A stretch of DNA of 64,000 nucleotides from CBDESN01 sp965242495 (GTDB lineage Bacteria; Pseudomonadota; Alphaproteobacteria; MPNO01). Where the stretch lies: assembly GCA_965242495.1 (NCBI GenBank), contig OZ251446.1, forward strand, positions 3,596,001 to 3,660,000, in the 5' to 3' direction. The translations under genes and the position numbers were made by a program. Numbering within the stretch: position 1 is the first letter of the stretch; each line of letters starts with the position of its first letter. Below, piece by piece: positions 17,188 through 25,123 of this stretch. Under the pieces are notes generated by a model. That model was not told where the DNA came from and did no database searches. It saw only the letters and a list, made by a program, of their open reading frames with translations.

Positions 17188-20100
17188 ATGAAGGTTGGAT
17201 GGGGTATCGACATCGGCGTGGCGAGTCTCGGCTTCGCAGTCATCGAACTGGATGGCGCGGGCCGACCTAAGGGGCTGATCGACGGGGTTTCCCTTGTGTA
17301 TCCGGCACCAACGGGGGCGGCGGATCGGACACGCTACAAGTCCATGCGAACGCAGAACGAGAGACGCGGCGACCGAATCAAGGCGCTGCGTTCGGAACTC
17401 GCGCGCCTGTTCGACCTCGACCCTGGCTTCGATTCGGAAAACGCCCATCCCGACCTCACCGACGGCGTCAAGAAAGATGGGACACGAAGACGCAACACTT
17501 CCCGCGTCCGCCTGCGAGCGCGTGGTCTGTCCAAACCCCTGAGCGCCGGCGATCTGGCCCGTGCGATTTTGCACCTCGCCAAGAGCCGGGGCCAGCGTCT
17601 GACGCGAGGTCTCAAGGATGCCCAGAACACCGACGCCAAGCAGCAGGCGAAGGATGCCGAGGAACGTCAACGCATGGCGAACACCGCCAACGAGACCAAG
17701 CAGGACCTCGCAGAGCTCGGTATCGAGCTCGGGCTGGACGATCCTGCCCACCCTTCGCAACTGTTGATGAGCAGAGCCGGTGAAACGGGAACGACCCGGC
17801 TGAAGAAGGACCGGGAAGGGATGCCGGTCTTCACCCGCGGCATGGTGCGGGCGGAACTGAACGCCTTGCTGAAGACCCAACAGCCTCACCACGGCGTGCT
17901 GATCGACACGGTTCGTGAGAAACTCATGGAAGCGGTCTTCAAGGAAGAGAAGCCGAAGGCGCCGATCATTGGTAAATGCCGCTACGGTGTCCGTGACGCG
18001 GGCGGCGAGATCGAGATCCGTCTGCCACGCGGCAGCGACCTCTTCCAGCGCAAACGAATCTACGAGGAGGTCAACAACCTGCGCCTGATCTCGTCGGGAG
18101 CCACCAAGGATGGACCGTTAAGCAAGGAGCAGCGCGACATCCTGACGTCCTTGCTCCTCGATGGTTGCGACCTGACGGCCAAGAAGGTCCGAAGCGTGTT
18201 GAATTTGGGAACGAACGCCTTGGCCGACAAGACCAGCCTGGATATCTCGGATCGACGGAAGGGGCGGAAGACGGCAGGCAGGTTGCAAGGCCATCTGTTG
18301 GCGGCCGCCATGGCCAAGGCGGATGCTCTCGAACAATGGCGGGGCTTCGATGAAGGGCTCCGGGAAAAGATCGCCAGCCTTGTTCGCACGGAGGACGACA
18401 AGGAAGTTTTGCGCGATGAACTGACAGTGCTCGGCCTTTCCGAGAACGCCGCACGGGAGCTTTCCGATGCCCGCCTGCCGGCGACCTATTCCGCCGCGGG
18501 CGAGACAGCGACGCGCAAGCTCCTGGCGGAGTTGGAAACGGATGTCATCTCCAATCATGAGGCGGAACAACGCGCCAAGCTGGAATCTATGGACCCACCG
18601 TCCTGTCGCGACCTGCTGCCGTACTACGGGGAAATCCTGCAAGGATGGTGCATCGGGGGCGATGGCGCTTCCGCCGGTTCCGACGAAGCTCGTTTCGGCC
18701 GCATTCCCAATCCGGTCGTGCATGTGGCGCTCAACCGGTTGCGTAAGACCGCCAACGCCTATCTGGACCTCTACGGCAAGCCAGACCGTATCTGCGTCGA
18801 ACTGGCCCGTGACCTCAACAAGAGCGCCGAGGATCGCGAGCGGGCTGAGAAGGACGCCGCCGACAACCGCAAGAAGAATGAAGATTACATCGAAACGCGG
18901 GGCGCACACAAGCGCAAGCTCACACGCAAAGATCTGCGCCGAATGAAGCTACACGGGATGCAGGGCGGCGAATGCCTGTACACGGGGCGACAAATCTCCA
19001 TGGAGCATCTTTTCGACGAATCGTCGGTGGAAGTCGACCATATCCTGCCCCGCGCCGAAACCTTGGACGATGGCGTCGCCAACCTCGCTCTGGTGTTCAA
19101 GGAAGCCAACGCTTTCAAGGCCAAGCGATCGCCTTTCGAAGCCTTCAGTCAGGGCTACAAGGATCAGGACTACGAGCACATCCTCCAACGCGCATTGAAG
19201 CGCGGCAAGGGCGTGTACCGGCGTTTCAAGGAAGACGCCATGGAACGTTACAGGGACCAGGACGATTTCCGGTCCAGATTCCTCAACGACACCCGCTATG
19301 TCGCCAGGATGGCGGCGCGCTATCTGTCGTGCGTCTGCGCCGACCCCGATGGCGTCGTCAGCCTGAACGGGCGGATCACGTCGGCTCTCCGCCGTCAGTG
19401 GGGTCTCCATACCCTGATCCGGGACATCATGAAAGACGAGGGCCGCCTCGACGCCGCCGACGTCGAAGCTCTCAAGGGCGGCGGGACCCTCGAGGAAACC
19501 AAGGCGCGGCGCAAACGCGCGGACAAGATACGCTGGGATCACCGGCACCACCTGCTGGACGCGGTTGTCGCCGCCTGCACGACGCGAAGCGACGTGCAGC
19601 GCCTCCAGACGCTCGCGGGGCTGGGCGCGGGCGGCGAAAGCGCCGGCGAGATTCTCGCCGGGGTTCGCCGCGCCGATTCCGAGAACGCGGGGATATGCTG
19701 GCAGCCCAAATTTCGGGATGACGTCAAGGCTTTTCTGCAAAAACCGTCGCGACGCGACGCCGCGGCGGGCGAACGGCCCGTCACCTCGGTGGTCGTCAAG
19801 GCCGATCACGATCCGCGAGGCCGGCTGCACGAGGAGACGAACTACGGCCTCATATGCGAGGTTCCGGACAAGCCCGGCCAGTACGTCGCCCGCGATCACG
19901 TCGCGATCGCGGGTCTGAGCCCCAAACAGATCGAAGAGCTCGACATGCCCAAGACCGCAATCCAGGACGTCGAGCGGGCCAAGAAAGCGGGCGCGCGCAT
20001 CTGGTGGGGTGGAGACGATCCCATATCCGCCCTGCGCCACAATCTCGCCAAGGATATAGCGGCGTTGCGGATGCGACTCCTGGAACTGATGGATGGAACG

Positions 20101-20685
20101 CCGGCCGAGGCTCTTGCGAAAGCGCGCACGGACAACGGCCGGAAAAAAGCACGGGCGAATTGGGCGACGAGCCGATACATCGAAGAAACCGGCCGCCGGC
20201 GTTATACGCGGGTTCAGGTCCTCTCTCTGCGCATCCTGAAGGGGTCCGCGCGGCATGACGGGAAACCGAAACGGGCGAACCGGGAGGGCGGGAACGACCG
20301 GCTGGTTTATTTCGTCAACGACAAGGGAGATCGCGACTTGGAGGTCGTCTCGGCTCTGGACGCCAACACACCGGGTTTCAGGGAGCGCTGGCGCCGCGAC
20401 GGCGGTCGTCCGCTGTTCTTCTTGCGGAAAGATGATCTGGTCGAGATGGCCACGGATCCGAAGCCGGACTCGCCGCGCGGGATCTACCGCACCGTCTCCT
20501 TCTCCGACGCGGACGGGCTCGATTTGAAGTTCCTGCCCGTCGAGGAAGCGCGCGCGCTAGAGAAAGCACCGAAGCATGTGAGGACCCGAATCAGGAATCT
20601 CAAAGGGTTCCGGGACCGCGCGCCGGTCATGGTTGTGTGCGACCCCACGGGCCGCGTGCGTTGGCGAGGCCCCCGCCTCAACTGA
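17188..20685 (+). CDS. cas9: CRISPR-associated endonuclease Cas9, type II-C
   Basis: This 1165-residue RNA-guided DNA endonuclease has all catalytic parts. RuvC-I is GWGIDIGVASLGFA with D8. A modestly arginine-rich bridge helix follows (YKSMRTQNERRGDRIKALR, about 52-72). RuvC-II is RICVELARDL with E538. The HNH domain is VEVDHILPRAETLDDG with D617/H618, and RuvC-III is RWDHRHHLLDAVV with H787/H788 and D791. The C-terminal ~330 residues form the PAM-interacting region. Length, absence of csn2 and cas4, and the Neisseria-like tracrRNA place it in subtype II-C. I chose the ATG at 17188, preceded by GAGGA; the longer frame upstream covers the tracrRNA. cas1 follows after 2 bp. Confidence 0.97.
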   Translation: MKVGWGIDIGVASLGFAVIELDGAGRPKGLIDGVSLVYPAPTGAADRTRYKSMRTQNERRGDRIKALRSELARLFDLDPGFDSENAHPDLTDGVKKDGTRRRNTSRVRLRARGLSKPLSAGDLARAILHLAKSRGQRLTRGLKDAQNTDAKQQAKDAEERQRMANTANETKQDLAELGIELGLDDPAHPSQLLMSRAGETGTTRLKKDREGMPVFTRGMVRAELNALLKTQQPHHGVLIDTVREKLMEAVFKEEKPKAPIIGKCRYGVRDAGGEIEIRLPRGSDLFQRKRIYEEVNNLRLISSGATKDGPLSKEQRDILTSLLLDGCDLTAKKVRSVLNLGTNALADKTSLDISDRRKGRKTAGRLQGHLLAAAMAKADALEQWRGFDEGLREKIASLVRTEDDKEVLRDELTVLGLSENAARELSDARLPATYSAAGETATRKLLAELETDVISNHEAEQRAKLESMDPPSCRDLLPYYGEILQGWCIGGDGASAGSDEARFGRIPNPVVHVALNRLRKTANAYLDLYGKPDRICVELARDLNKSAEDRERAEKDAADNRKKNEDYIETRGAHKRKLTRKDLRRMKLHGMQGGECLYTGRQISMEHLFDESSVEVDHILPRAETLDDGVANLALVFKEANAFKAKRSPFEAFSQGYKDQDYEHILQRALKRGKGVYRRFKEDAMERYRDQDDFRSRFLNDTRYVARMAARYLSCVCADPDGVVSLNGRITSALRRQWGLHTLIRDIMKDEGRLDAADVEALKGGGTLEETKARRKRADKIRWDHRHHLLDAVVAACTTRSDVQRLQTLAGLGAGGESAGEILAGVRRADSENAGICWQPKFRDDVKAFLQKPSRRDAAAGERPVTSVVVKADHDPRGRLHEETNYGLICEVPDKPGQYVARDHVAIAGLSPKQIEELDMPKTAIQDVERAKKAGARIWWGGDDPISALRHNLAKDIAALRMRLLELMDGTPAEALAKARTDNGRKKARANWATSRYIEETGRRRYTRVQVLSLRILKGSARHDGKPKRANREGGNDRLVYFVNDKGDRDLEVVSALDANTPGFRERWRRDGGRPLFFLRKDDLVEMATDPKPDSPRGIYRTVSFSDADGLDLKFLPVEEARALEKAPKHVRTRIRNLKGFRDRAPVMVVCDPTGRVRWRGPRLN

Positions 20686-20687
20686 CG

Positions 20688-21608
20688 ATGTGGCGCGTCG
20701 TCGACATCGCCGACGAGAACCGAGTTCTCTCCCTGTCGAGAGGCGGTCTGAAGGTTTCCGGAGACGGCGTCGGATTGGGCCGTGTGCCGCTTTCCGACAT
20801 TCAATGCGTCCTCGTGCACGGTCATGGCACCATGCTGTCCCTGTCGTTGGGCGCGGCCTTGGCCGAGGCCGGGATTCCCCTGGTTCTATGCGCCCACAAC
20901 CATGCGCCCGTTGCTTTGTCCCTGCCGGTATCGGGAAACTTCGAGCAGGCGGCTCGGCTCACCGCGCAGGCGTCTCTGTCCCTGCCCAGGCGCAAGCAGC
21001 TCTGGCGGCGACTGGTCATGGCCAAGATCGCATCCCAGGCGCGGGCGCTTGAGATTTCGGGGCGACCTGGACACGCGGGACTCGCCAAGCTTGCGAGGTC
21101 GGTGCGATCCGGCGACCCGGACAATGTGGAAGCGCGCGCCGCGCGTTTTTATTGGCGGCGTTTGATGGGCGGCAGCTTCCGGCGCGACCCCGACGGCGAT
21201 GGGCTCAACGCTCATCTGAACTACGGCTACGCGGTCGTTCGCGCCGCGATGGCCCGCGCGGTCGTCGGCGCCGGTCTGGCGCCGGGGCTGGGGCTGCACC
21301 ACCGAAGCCGGTTGAACGCCTTCCAACTGGTCGATGACCTGATGGAACCCTTTCGGCCTCTCGTCGATCGTACGGTCTGGCGCAACCGGAGGGACTGGAT
21401 CGGGGAGATGACGACGACGGCGAAACGGGAACTGGCGCAAGTCGTCAACGGCGTCATGGCGACCGACGCGGGATCCAATTCCGTCTCGCGGGTCATGTCC
21501 ATGCTGGCTCATTCGCTGGCCGAAGTCTGCGTCGGGCAGGCGAAGGATTTGGCTTGGCCGCTCGACTGGAGTCTGCTGACCCAGGCAGAGCTCGATCTTG
21601 GTCACTGA
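20688..21608 (+). CDS. cas1: CRISPR-associated endonuclease Cas1 (type II)
   Basis: This 306-residue integrase subunit acts with Cas2 to insert new spacers. It has the N-terminal b-domain (VVDIADENRVLSLSRGGL) and a helical catalytic domain with metal ligands E148 (DNVEARAARFYW), H204/H205 (LGLHHRSRLNAF) and D216/D217 (QLVDDLMEPFRP). The ATG lies two bases after the cas9 stop, and the upstream in-frame codons overlap cas9, so 20688 is the natural start. Confidence 0.96.
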   Translation: MWRVVDIADENRVLSLSRGGLKVSGDGVGLGRVPLSDIQCVLVHGHGTMLSLSLGAALAEAGIPLVLCAHNHAPVALSLPVSGNFEQAARLTAQASLSLPRRKQLWRRLVMAKIASQARALEISGRPGHAGLAKLARSVRSGDPDNVEARAARFYWRRLMGGSFRRDPDGDGLNAHLNYGYAVVRAAMARAVVGAGLAPGLGLHHRSRLNAFQLVDDLMEPFRPLVDRTVWRNRRDWIGEMTTTAKRELAQVVNGVMATDAGSNSVSRVMSMLAHSLAEVCVGQAKDLAWPLDWSLLTQAELDLGH

Positions 21609-21660
21609 CCGAGAACGCAGGCTGATTCGACGGCGCTTGCGCGGTCGGACGGGCGCGTGG

Positions 21661-21993
21661 ATGGAGAGCGTATCCGGCTACAGGGCCATGTGGCTTGTGG
21701 TGTGTTTCGATTTGCCCGTAGGCGATCCGAGGGAGCGGCGCGACGCGACCCGCTTCCGTCATCGCCTTCTGGACGAAGGGTTCACGATGAAACAGTGGTC
21801 GGTCTATGTCCGCTACTTCGTCACCCGAGCGCAAGCGGACGCCGCCGCCGACAGAATCGGCGGCCACACGCCGCCCATGGGCAAGATCTCGATGATGTTC
21901 ATCACCGACAAGCAATATGGGATGGTGCGCAACTTCCAAGGCCGAATCCGCGCCGAGTCGGAGCGGAAACCCGACCAGCTGGCCCTATTCTGA
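21661..21993 (+). CDS. cas2: CRISPR-associated endoribonuclease-like Cas2 (type II-C)
   Basis: From this ATG the protein is 110 residues, the usual Cas2 size. MWLVVCFDLPV supplies the b1 strand with the conserved D17. DEGFTMKQWSVYVRYF and GKISMMFITDKQYG are the ferredoxin-like fold segments typical of II-C Cas2. The frame is open back to a TTG at 21598 that overlaps cas1 by 11 bp. That start would add 21 basic residues not usual in the family, so I prefer the ATG, though coupling through the overlap remains possible. Confidence 0.93.
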   Translation: MESVSGYRAMWLVVCFDLPVGDPRERRDATRFRHRLLDEGFTMKQWSVYVRYFVTRAQADAAADRIGGHTPPMGKISMMFITDKQYGMVRNFQGRIRAESERKPDQLALF

Positions 21994-22022
21994 TAGTCCA
22001 TGTGACAAACGCGGGCCGGAAA

Positions 22023-22063
22023 ATCCCGGCCAACCCATTGATTTACAATGGATTGGCCGGGAT
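22023..22063. repeat. Long inverted repeat at the cas2 side of the CRISPR array
   Basis: ATCCCGGCCAACCCATTG (22023-22040) and CAATGGATTGGCCGGGAT (22046-22063) are 18-bp arms with one C-A mismatch and an ATTTA loop. The structure ends three bases before the first repeat. It lacks a T-run in either direction. It could end crRNA transcripts read toward cas2, or serve as the leader anchor for spacer integration. Confidence 0.75.
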
Positions 22064-22066
22064 GCA

Positions 22067-22432
22067 ACCGTAGCACATGCTGTCTTGGAGAGCAGCTACA
22101 GCCAAACAGTCACCTTCGCCGCAAACGAATCCACCGTAGCACATGCTGTCTTGGAGAGCAGCTACAGCAGAAGGCCGTCGTCGCCAGGGAGCATGATCAC
22201 CGTAGCACATGCTGTCTTGGAGAGCAGCTACAGCTCCCTTGCCGTAACCGGGGGTCTCGATGCTACCGTAGCACATGCTGTCTTGGAGAGCAGCTACAGC
22301 CTGGTCGCCGGGCTCAAGGCCCTGCCGGTGACCGTAGCACATGCTGTCTTGGAGAGCAGCTACAGCAGCTGCTGATCGTCTCTCGCGAGCTGGAGCACCG
22401 TAGCACATGCTGTCTTGGGGAGCAGCTACTGG
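22067..22432 (-). CRISPR. CRISPR array, six repeats and five spacers
   Basis: Repeats of 36 bp start at 22067, 22133, 22199, 22265, 22331 and 22397. Five are identical, beginning ACCGTAGCACATGCTGTC and ending TTGGAGAGCAGCTACAGC on the plus strand. The sixth has A to G in the middle and a changed last triplet (TGG). All five spacers are exactly 30 bp and none resemble each other. Read on the minus strand the repeat begins GCTGTAGCTGCTC and ends TGTGCTACGGT. This parallels the Neisseria repeat (GTTGTAGCTCCC...GTGCTACAAT), and the tracrRNA pairs with that strand. I therefore assign crRNA transcription to the minus strand. The degenerate copy at the cas-distal end marks the older end of the array. 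Confidence 0.97.
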
Positions 22433-22662
22433 CCCGCATTTCTCATTCCGGCCGTGGTCTGCGCAGCCGTGTCATCGCCCTCACCGGGGGGGGGGGGGGG
22501 GGGGGAAGGGCGCATGGCGCGGCGCAGCTGGCGGACCTCCCACCAACCCCAGGCGCCGCCGACGAGCAGCAGCACGATCACCAGCGTCAGGGTGATGCGG
22601 AACAGGAAGAGCCAGACCAGGACGAACAGGATCAACCCGACGGCGATCCAGAGGCGGATCAC
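22426..22662 (-). CDS. Small membrane protein with proline tract
   Basis: This 78-residue product starts with GTG at 22662, overlapping the stop of the cobalamin adenosyltransferase gene by four bases (GTGA). Two hydrophobic helices (LWIAVGLILFVLVWLFLF and LTLVIVLLLVGGAWGWW) are followed by a basic segment and a PPPPPP tract encoded by a run of 20 Gs on the plus strand. The stop codon lies inside the degenerate last CRISPR repeat. The coupling and the helices support a real gene. The tail after the proline tract may be artefactual, because a change in G-run length would alter the frame. Confidence 0.6.
   Translation of the reverse strand: MIRLWIAVGLILFVLVWLFLFRITLTLVIVLLLVGGAWGWWEVRQLRRAMRPSPPPPPPGEGDDTAAQTTAGMRNAGQ
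22486..22505. repeat. Homopolymer of 20 G
   Basis: An uninterrupted run of 20 G residues on the plus strand lies in the 3' end of the small membrane protein gene. Such runs slip in replication and are also error-prone in sequencing, so the true length may vary. Confidence 0.85.
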
Positions 22663-23273
22663 GACGACGCCCCCTGCCCGCCCCCGCCGGGCGGGTCGGC
22701 CGCGGTGAGGCCCGGCCGCCACAGGACGTCGGCGTCCCCGTCGTCGTTGGCCTGGCGGGCGAGCACGAACAGCAGGTCGGAGAGCCGGTTGAGATAGGCC
22801 AGGGCTTGCGCGTTCACCGGCTCGGCCGCGGCGAGGGCGGCGAGCGAGCGTTCGGCGCGGCGCACCGCGGTGCAGGCGAGATGGAGATGCGCCGCGGCCG
22901 GCCCGCCCCCGCGCAGCACGAAGGAGGCGAGCGGGGCCAGGGCCGCGTTCACCTCGTCGATCTCCGCCTCCAGCCGCGTCACCTGGCCGGCGCGGATGCG
23001 GAGCGTTCCGTCGTCGGCGTCGGCGTCCGGGCCAGAGCCGGGGCGGGAGACGTCGGCGCCGAGATCGAACAGGTCGTTCTGGATGCGTTCGAGCATCGCG
23101 GCCGGCCCGGCGCCCCCGGCGTGCAGCCGGGCGAGCCCGACGGCGGCGTTCGCCTCGTCGACCTCGCCCTGGGCCTGGATGCGGGGGGCGTGCTTGTCGA
23201 TGCGCGAGCCGTCGGCCAGCGACGTCCGGCCGCCATCGCCGCCGCGCGTATAGATGCGGTCGAGCTTCACCAT
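22659..23273 (-). CDS. Cob(I)alamin adenosyltransferase, PduO type
   Basis: This 204-residue protein has KLDRIYTRGGDGGRTSLADG at the N-terminus, the ATP-binding signature of PduO-type corrinoid adenosyltransferases. The second signature is around residue 150 (FVLRGGGPAAAHLHLACTAVRRAER), followed by LNRLSDLLFVLARQAN. It transfers the adenosyl group of ATP to cob(I)alamin in the cytosol to make coenzyme B12. It overlaps the upstream decarboxylase-like gene by seven bases and is coupled to the small membrane protein downstream. Confidence 0.95.
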   Translation of the reverse strand: MVKLDRIYTRGGDGGRTSLADGSRIDKHAPRIQAQGEVDEANAAVGLARLHAGGAGPAAMLERIQNDLFDLGADVSRPGSGPDADADDGTLRIRAGQVTRLEAEIDEVNAALAPLASFVLRGGGPAAAHLHLACTAVRRAERSLAALAAAEPVNAQALAYLNRLSDLLFVLARQANDDGDADVLWRPGLTAADPPGGGGQGASS

Positions 23274-24262
23274 GCCGCAGCCTCGGCGAACGGGTCGCCG
23301 GGGAAGGCGAACAGGCGTTCGACGGGGAGTTCGCCCTCGATCAGCCGCTGGTCGCGGCAATCGGAGACGAAGCGTTCGAGGTTGCGACGGTTGGCGGCGA
23401 CGCCCGACGCCCAGGGATCGGGGCCGAGCGTCCGGCGCTGCTCCTCCAGGGCGTTGCGGCCCCAGGCGAGCAGGGTGTAGTTGGCGTCGTCGTAGTCGCG
23501 CCAGGTCTCGCGCATGGCGGCGTCGAACATGGCCACGAGGTCGGGGCCGAGGCCGGGCCGGCGTTCGGCGACTTCGCGCCGGACCACGATCAGATGCATG
23601 ATCGGGTAGAAGCCGTGCTTGCGGAAATAGCGCGCCTCCTCGGCGCGCGGGTCGGGGAACAGCCGCCGCCAGCGGTCGGCGGCGGCCAGCATCGACGGGC
23701 GAATCAGCGGCGAGAACAGCGCGTCGATCTCGCCCGCGACCAGCAGTTCGCCGATATCGGCCTCGTCCGGCATGAGCGTCACGGAGGCCTCTTCGGGATA
23801 GGAGAGCGGCAGGTTCTCCGGGTTCATGCACAGCCAGTCGATCTCGTCCCAGGCGACGCCGTAGTCGCGCTTGAGGTCGCCCTTGGCGAGGACCGACATC
23901 GCGACCTGCCAGCCGTGGATGCCGACCCGGCGGCCGCGCAGGTCGGCGGGGGTCTCGATGCCGGCGGCGGCGTTGACGAACATGTTGCCGAGGCTGAACA
24001 GCCGGCGCGGGAACGCCGGGACGCCGACCAACGGGCCGGCGGCGTCGCGGCTCGCGGCCATGACGAAGGAGGAGAGGGACATCTCGCAGACGTCGAATTC
24101 GAGGTCGCGCAGCATACGCCGGTGGCGGTGGCGACCGTGGCGGCGGTCAAGCGCCTCGCCGACTTCGAGCGGCTTCAGGACGGCGCCGTCGGACAGGCCG
24201 ACGCGGCCGTCGAAGATGGGCGCATGGCGGTCGTAACGGTCGAGCGCGATCGTGAGCTGCAT
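23267..24262 (-). CDS. 4,5-dihydroxyphthalate decarboxylase-like protein (periplasmic-binding fold)
   Basis: This 331-residue protein begins LTIALDRYDRHAPIFDGRVG and contains DVCEMSLSSFVMA and PAFPRRLFSLGNMFVN. These are characteristic of the Pht5-type family, which shares the fold of ABC transporter substrate-binding proteins. No signal peptide is visible, so it is probably cytosolic. Characterised members decarboxylate 4,5-dihydroxyphthalate; many others have unknown roles, so the substrate should not be assumed. It overlaps the cobalamin adenosyltransferase gene. Confidence 0.85.
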   Translation of the reverse strand: MQLTIALDRYDRHAPIFDGRVGLSDGAVLKPLEVGEALDRRHGRHRHRRMLRDLEFDVCEMSLSSFVMAASRDAAGPLVGVPAFPRRLFSLGNMFVNAAAGIETPADLRGRRVGIHGWQVAMSVLAKGDLKRDYGVAWDEIDWLCMNPENLPLSYPEEASVTLMPDEADIGELLVAGEIDALFSPLIRPSMLAAADRWRRLFPDPRAEEARYFRKHGFYPIMHLIVVRREVAERRPGLGPDLVAMFDAAMRETWRDYDDANYTLLAWGRNALEEQRRTLGPDPWASGVAANRRNLERFVSDCRDQRLIEGELPVERLFAFPGDPFAEAAAW

Positions 24263-24349
24263 ACGGCCTCCGCCGCCGCGCCGGCGCGGGCGCGGGCTGC
24301 CCGACTGTATCCCGCATCTCTTACCCTGGCCATGGCCTGCGCGCCGCCG

Positions 24350-25123
24350 CTACCGGTCGCGTCCCCGGGCGGCGAGGCCGGCGACGATGCCGCGCAGGGT
24401 CCGCAGCTCGCGGTCGGTCAGGGCGGCGCGGGCGAAGATGTTGCGGATGCTGCGCACCATCTGCGGCCGCCTGTCGGGCGGGTAGAGGAAGCCGCAGGCG
24501 TCGAGTTCGCTCTCCAGGTGGTCGAAGAAGGCCTGGAGCTCCGCCTTCGTCGCCGGCTTCGCGCCTTTGCGGTAGGACCTGGCCGCCCGCGGCTCGTCGG
24601 CGCCGGCCTGGAACCATTCATAGCCGGTCAGCAGCACCGCCTGGGCCAGGTTGAGGGAGGAATAGGCCGGGTTGGCCGGGATCAGCATCGTCGCGTCGGC
24701 GCGGACGACGTCGTCGTTGCGAAGGCCGGCGCGTTCCGGCCCGAACAATACGCCCGCCCGCCGCCCCTGCCCGACGGCGCGGCGCAGACGCCGCGCCGCC
24801 TCTCCGGGCGTCACCGTGGGCTTGGTCATGTCGCGGGCGCGCGCCGTCGCCGCCAACAGATATTGCAGGTCGGCGACGGCCGCCGCCGTGGTCTCGAACA
24901 GGGCGGCGCGTTCGAGCACCGAGTCCGCGCCCGAAGCCGTGTTCAGCGCCTTGTAGTTCGGCCATTCGCCGCGCGGGCGCACCAGCCGCAGCCCGGTCAG
25001 TCCGAAATTGAGCATCGCCCGCGCCGCGGCGCCGATATTCTCGCCCAGCTGCGGCTCGACCAGCACGACCGCCGGCGCGGGCGCGCCGGCGGCCGACCGC
25101 CGCGTCCGGTCGGTACCCGCCAT
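24350..25123 (-). CDS. trmJ: tRNA/rRNA methyltransferase, TrmJ family (SPOUT)
   Basis: This 257-residue protein opens with VVLVEPQLGENIGAAARAML, the first motif of TrmH/TrmJ SPOUT methyltransferases. VLFGPERAGL and NPAYSSLNLAQAV form the knotted SAM-binding site. The C-terminal helical extension (FFDHLESELDACGFLYPP) is the TrmJ-specific part. It methylates the 2'-OH of nucleotide 32 in tRNAs. The ATG shares bases with the stop of the citramalate synthase gene (TGATG); a GTG one codon earlier is possible. Confidence 0.93.
   Translation of the reverse strand: MAGTDRTRRSAAGAPAPAVVLVEPQLGENIGAAARAMLNFGLTGLRLVRPRGEWPNYKALNTASGADSVLERAALFETTAAAVADLQYLLAATARARDMTKPTVTPGEAARRLRRAVGQGRRAGVLFGPERAGLRNDDVVRADATMLIPANPAYSSLNLAQAVLLTGYEWFQAGADEPRAARSYRKGAKPATKAELQAFFDHLESELDACGFLYPPDRRPQMVRSIRNIFARAALTDRELRTLRGIVAGLAARGRDR

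Noticed and set aside
22067..22432. crRNA transcription from the plus strand
   Set aside because: The plus-strand repeat does not start with the G-rich type II consensus, and the folded RNA next to the anti-repeat is on the minus strand, which pairs only with minus-strand crRNA.
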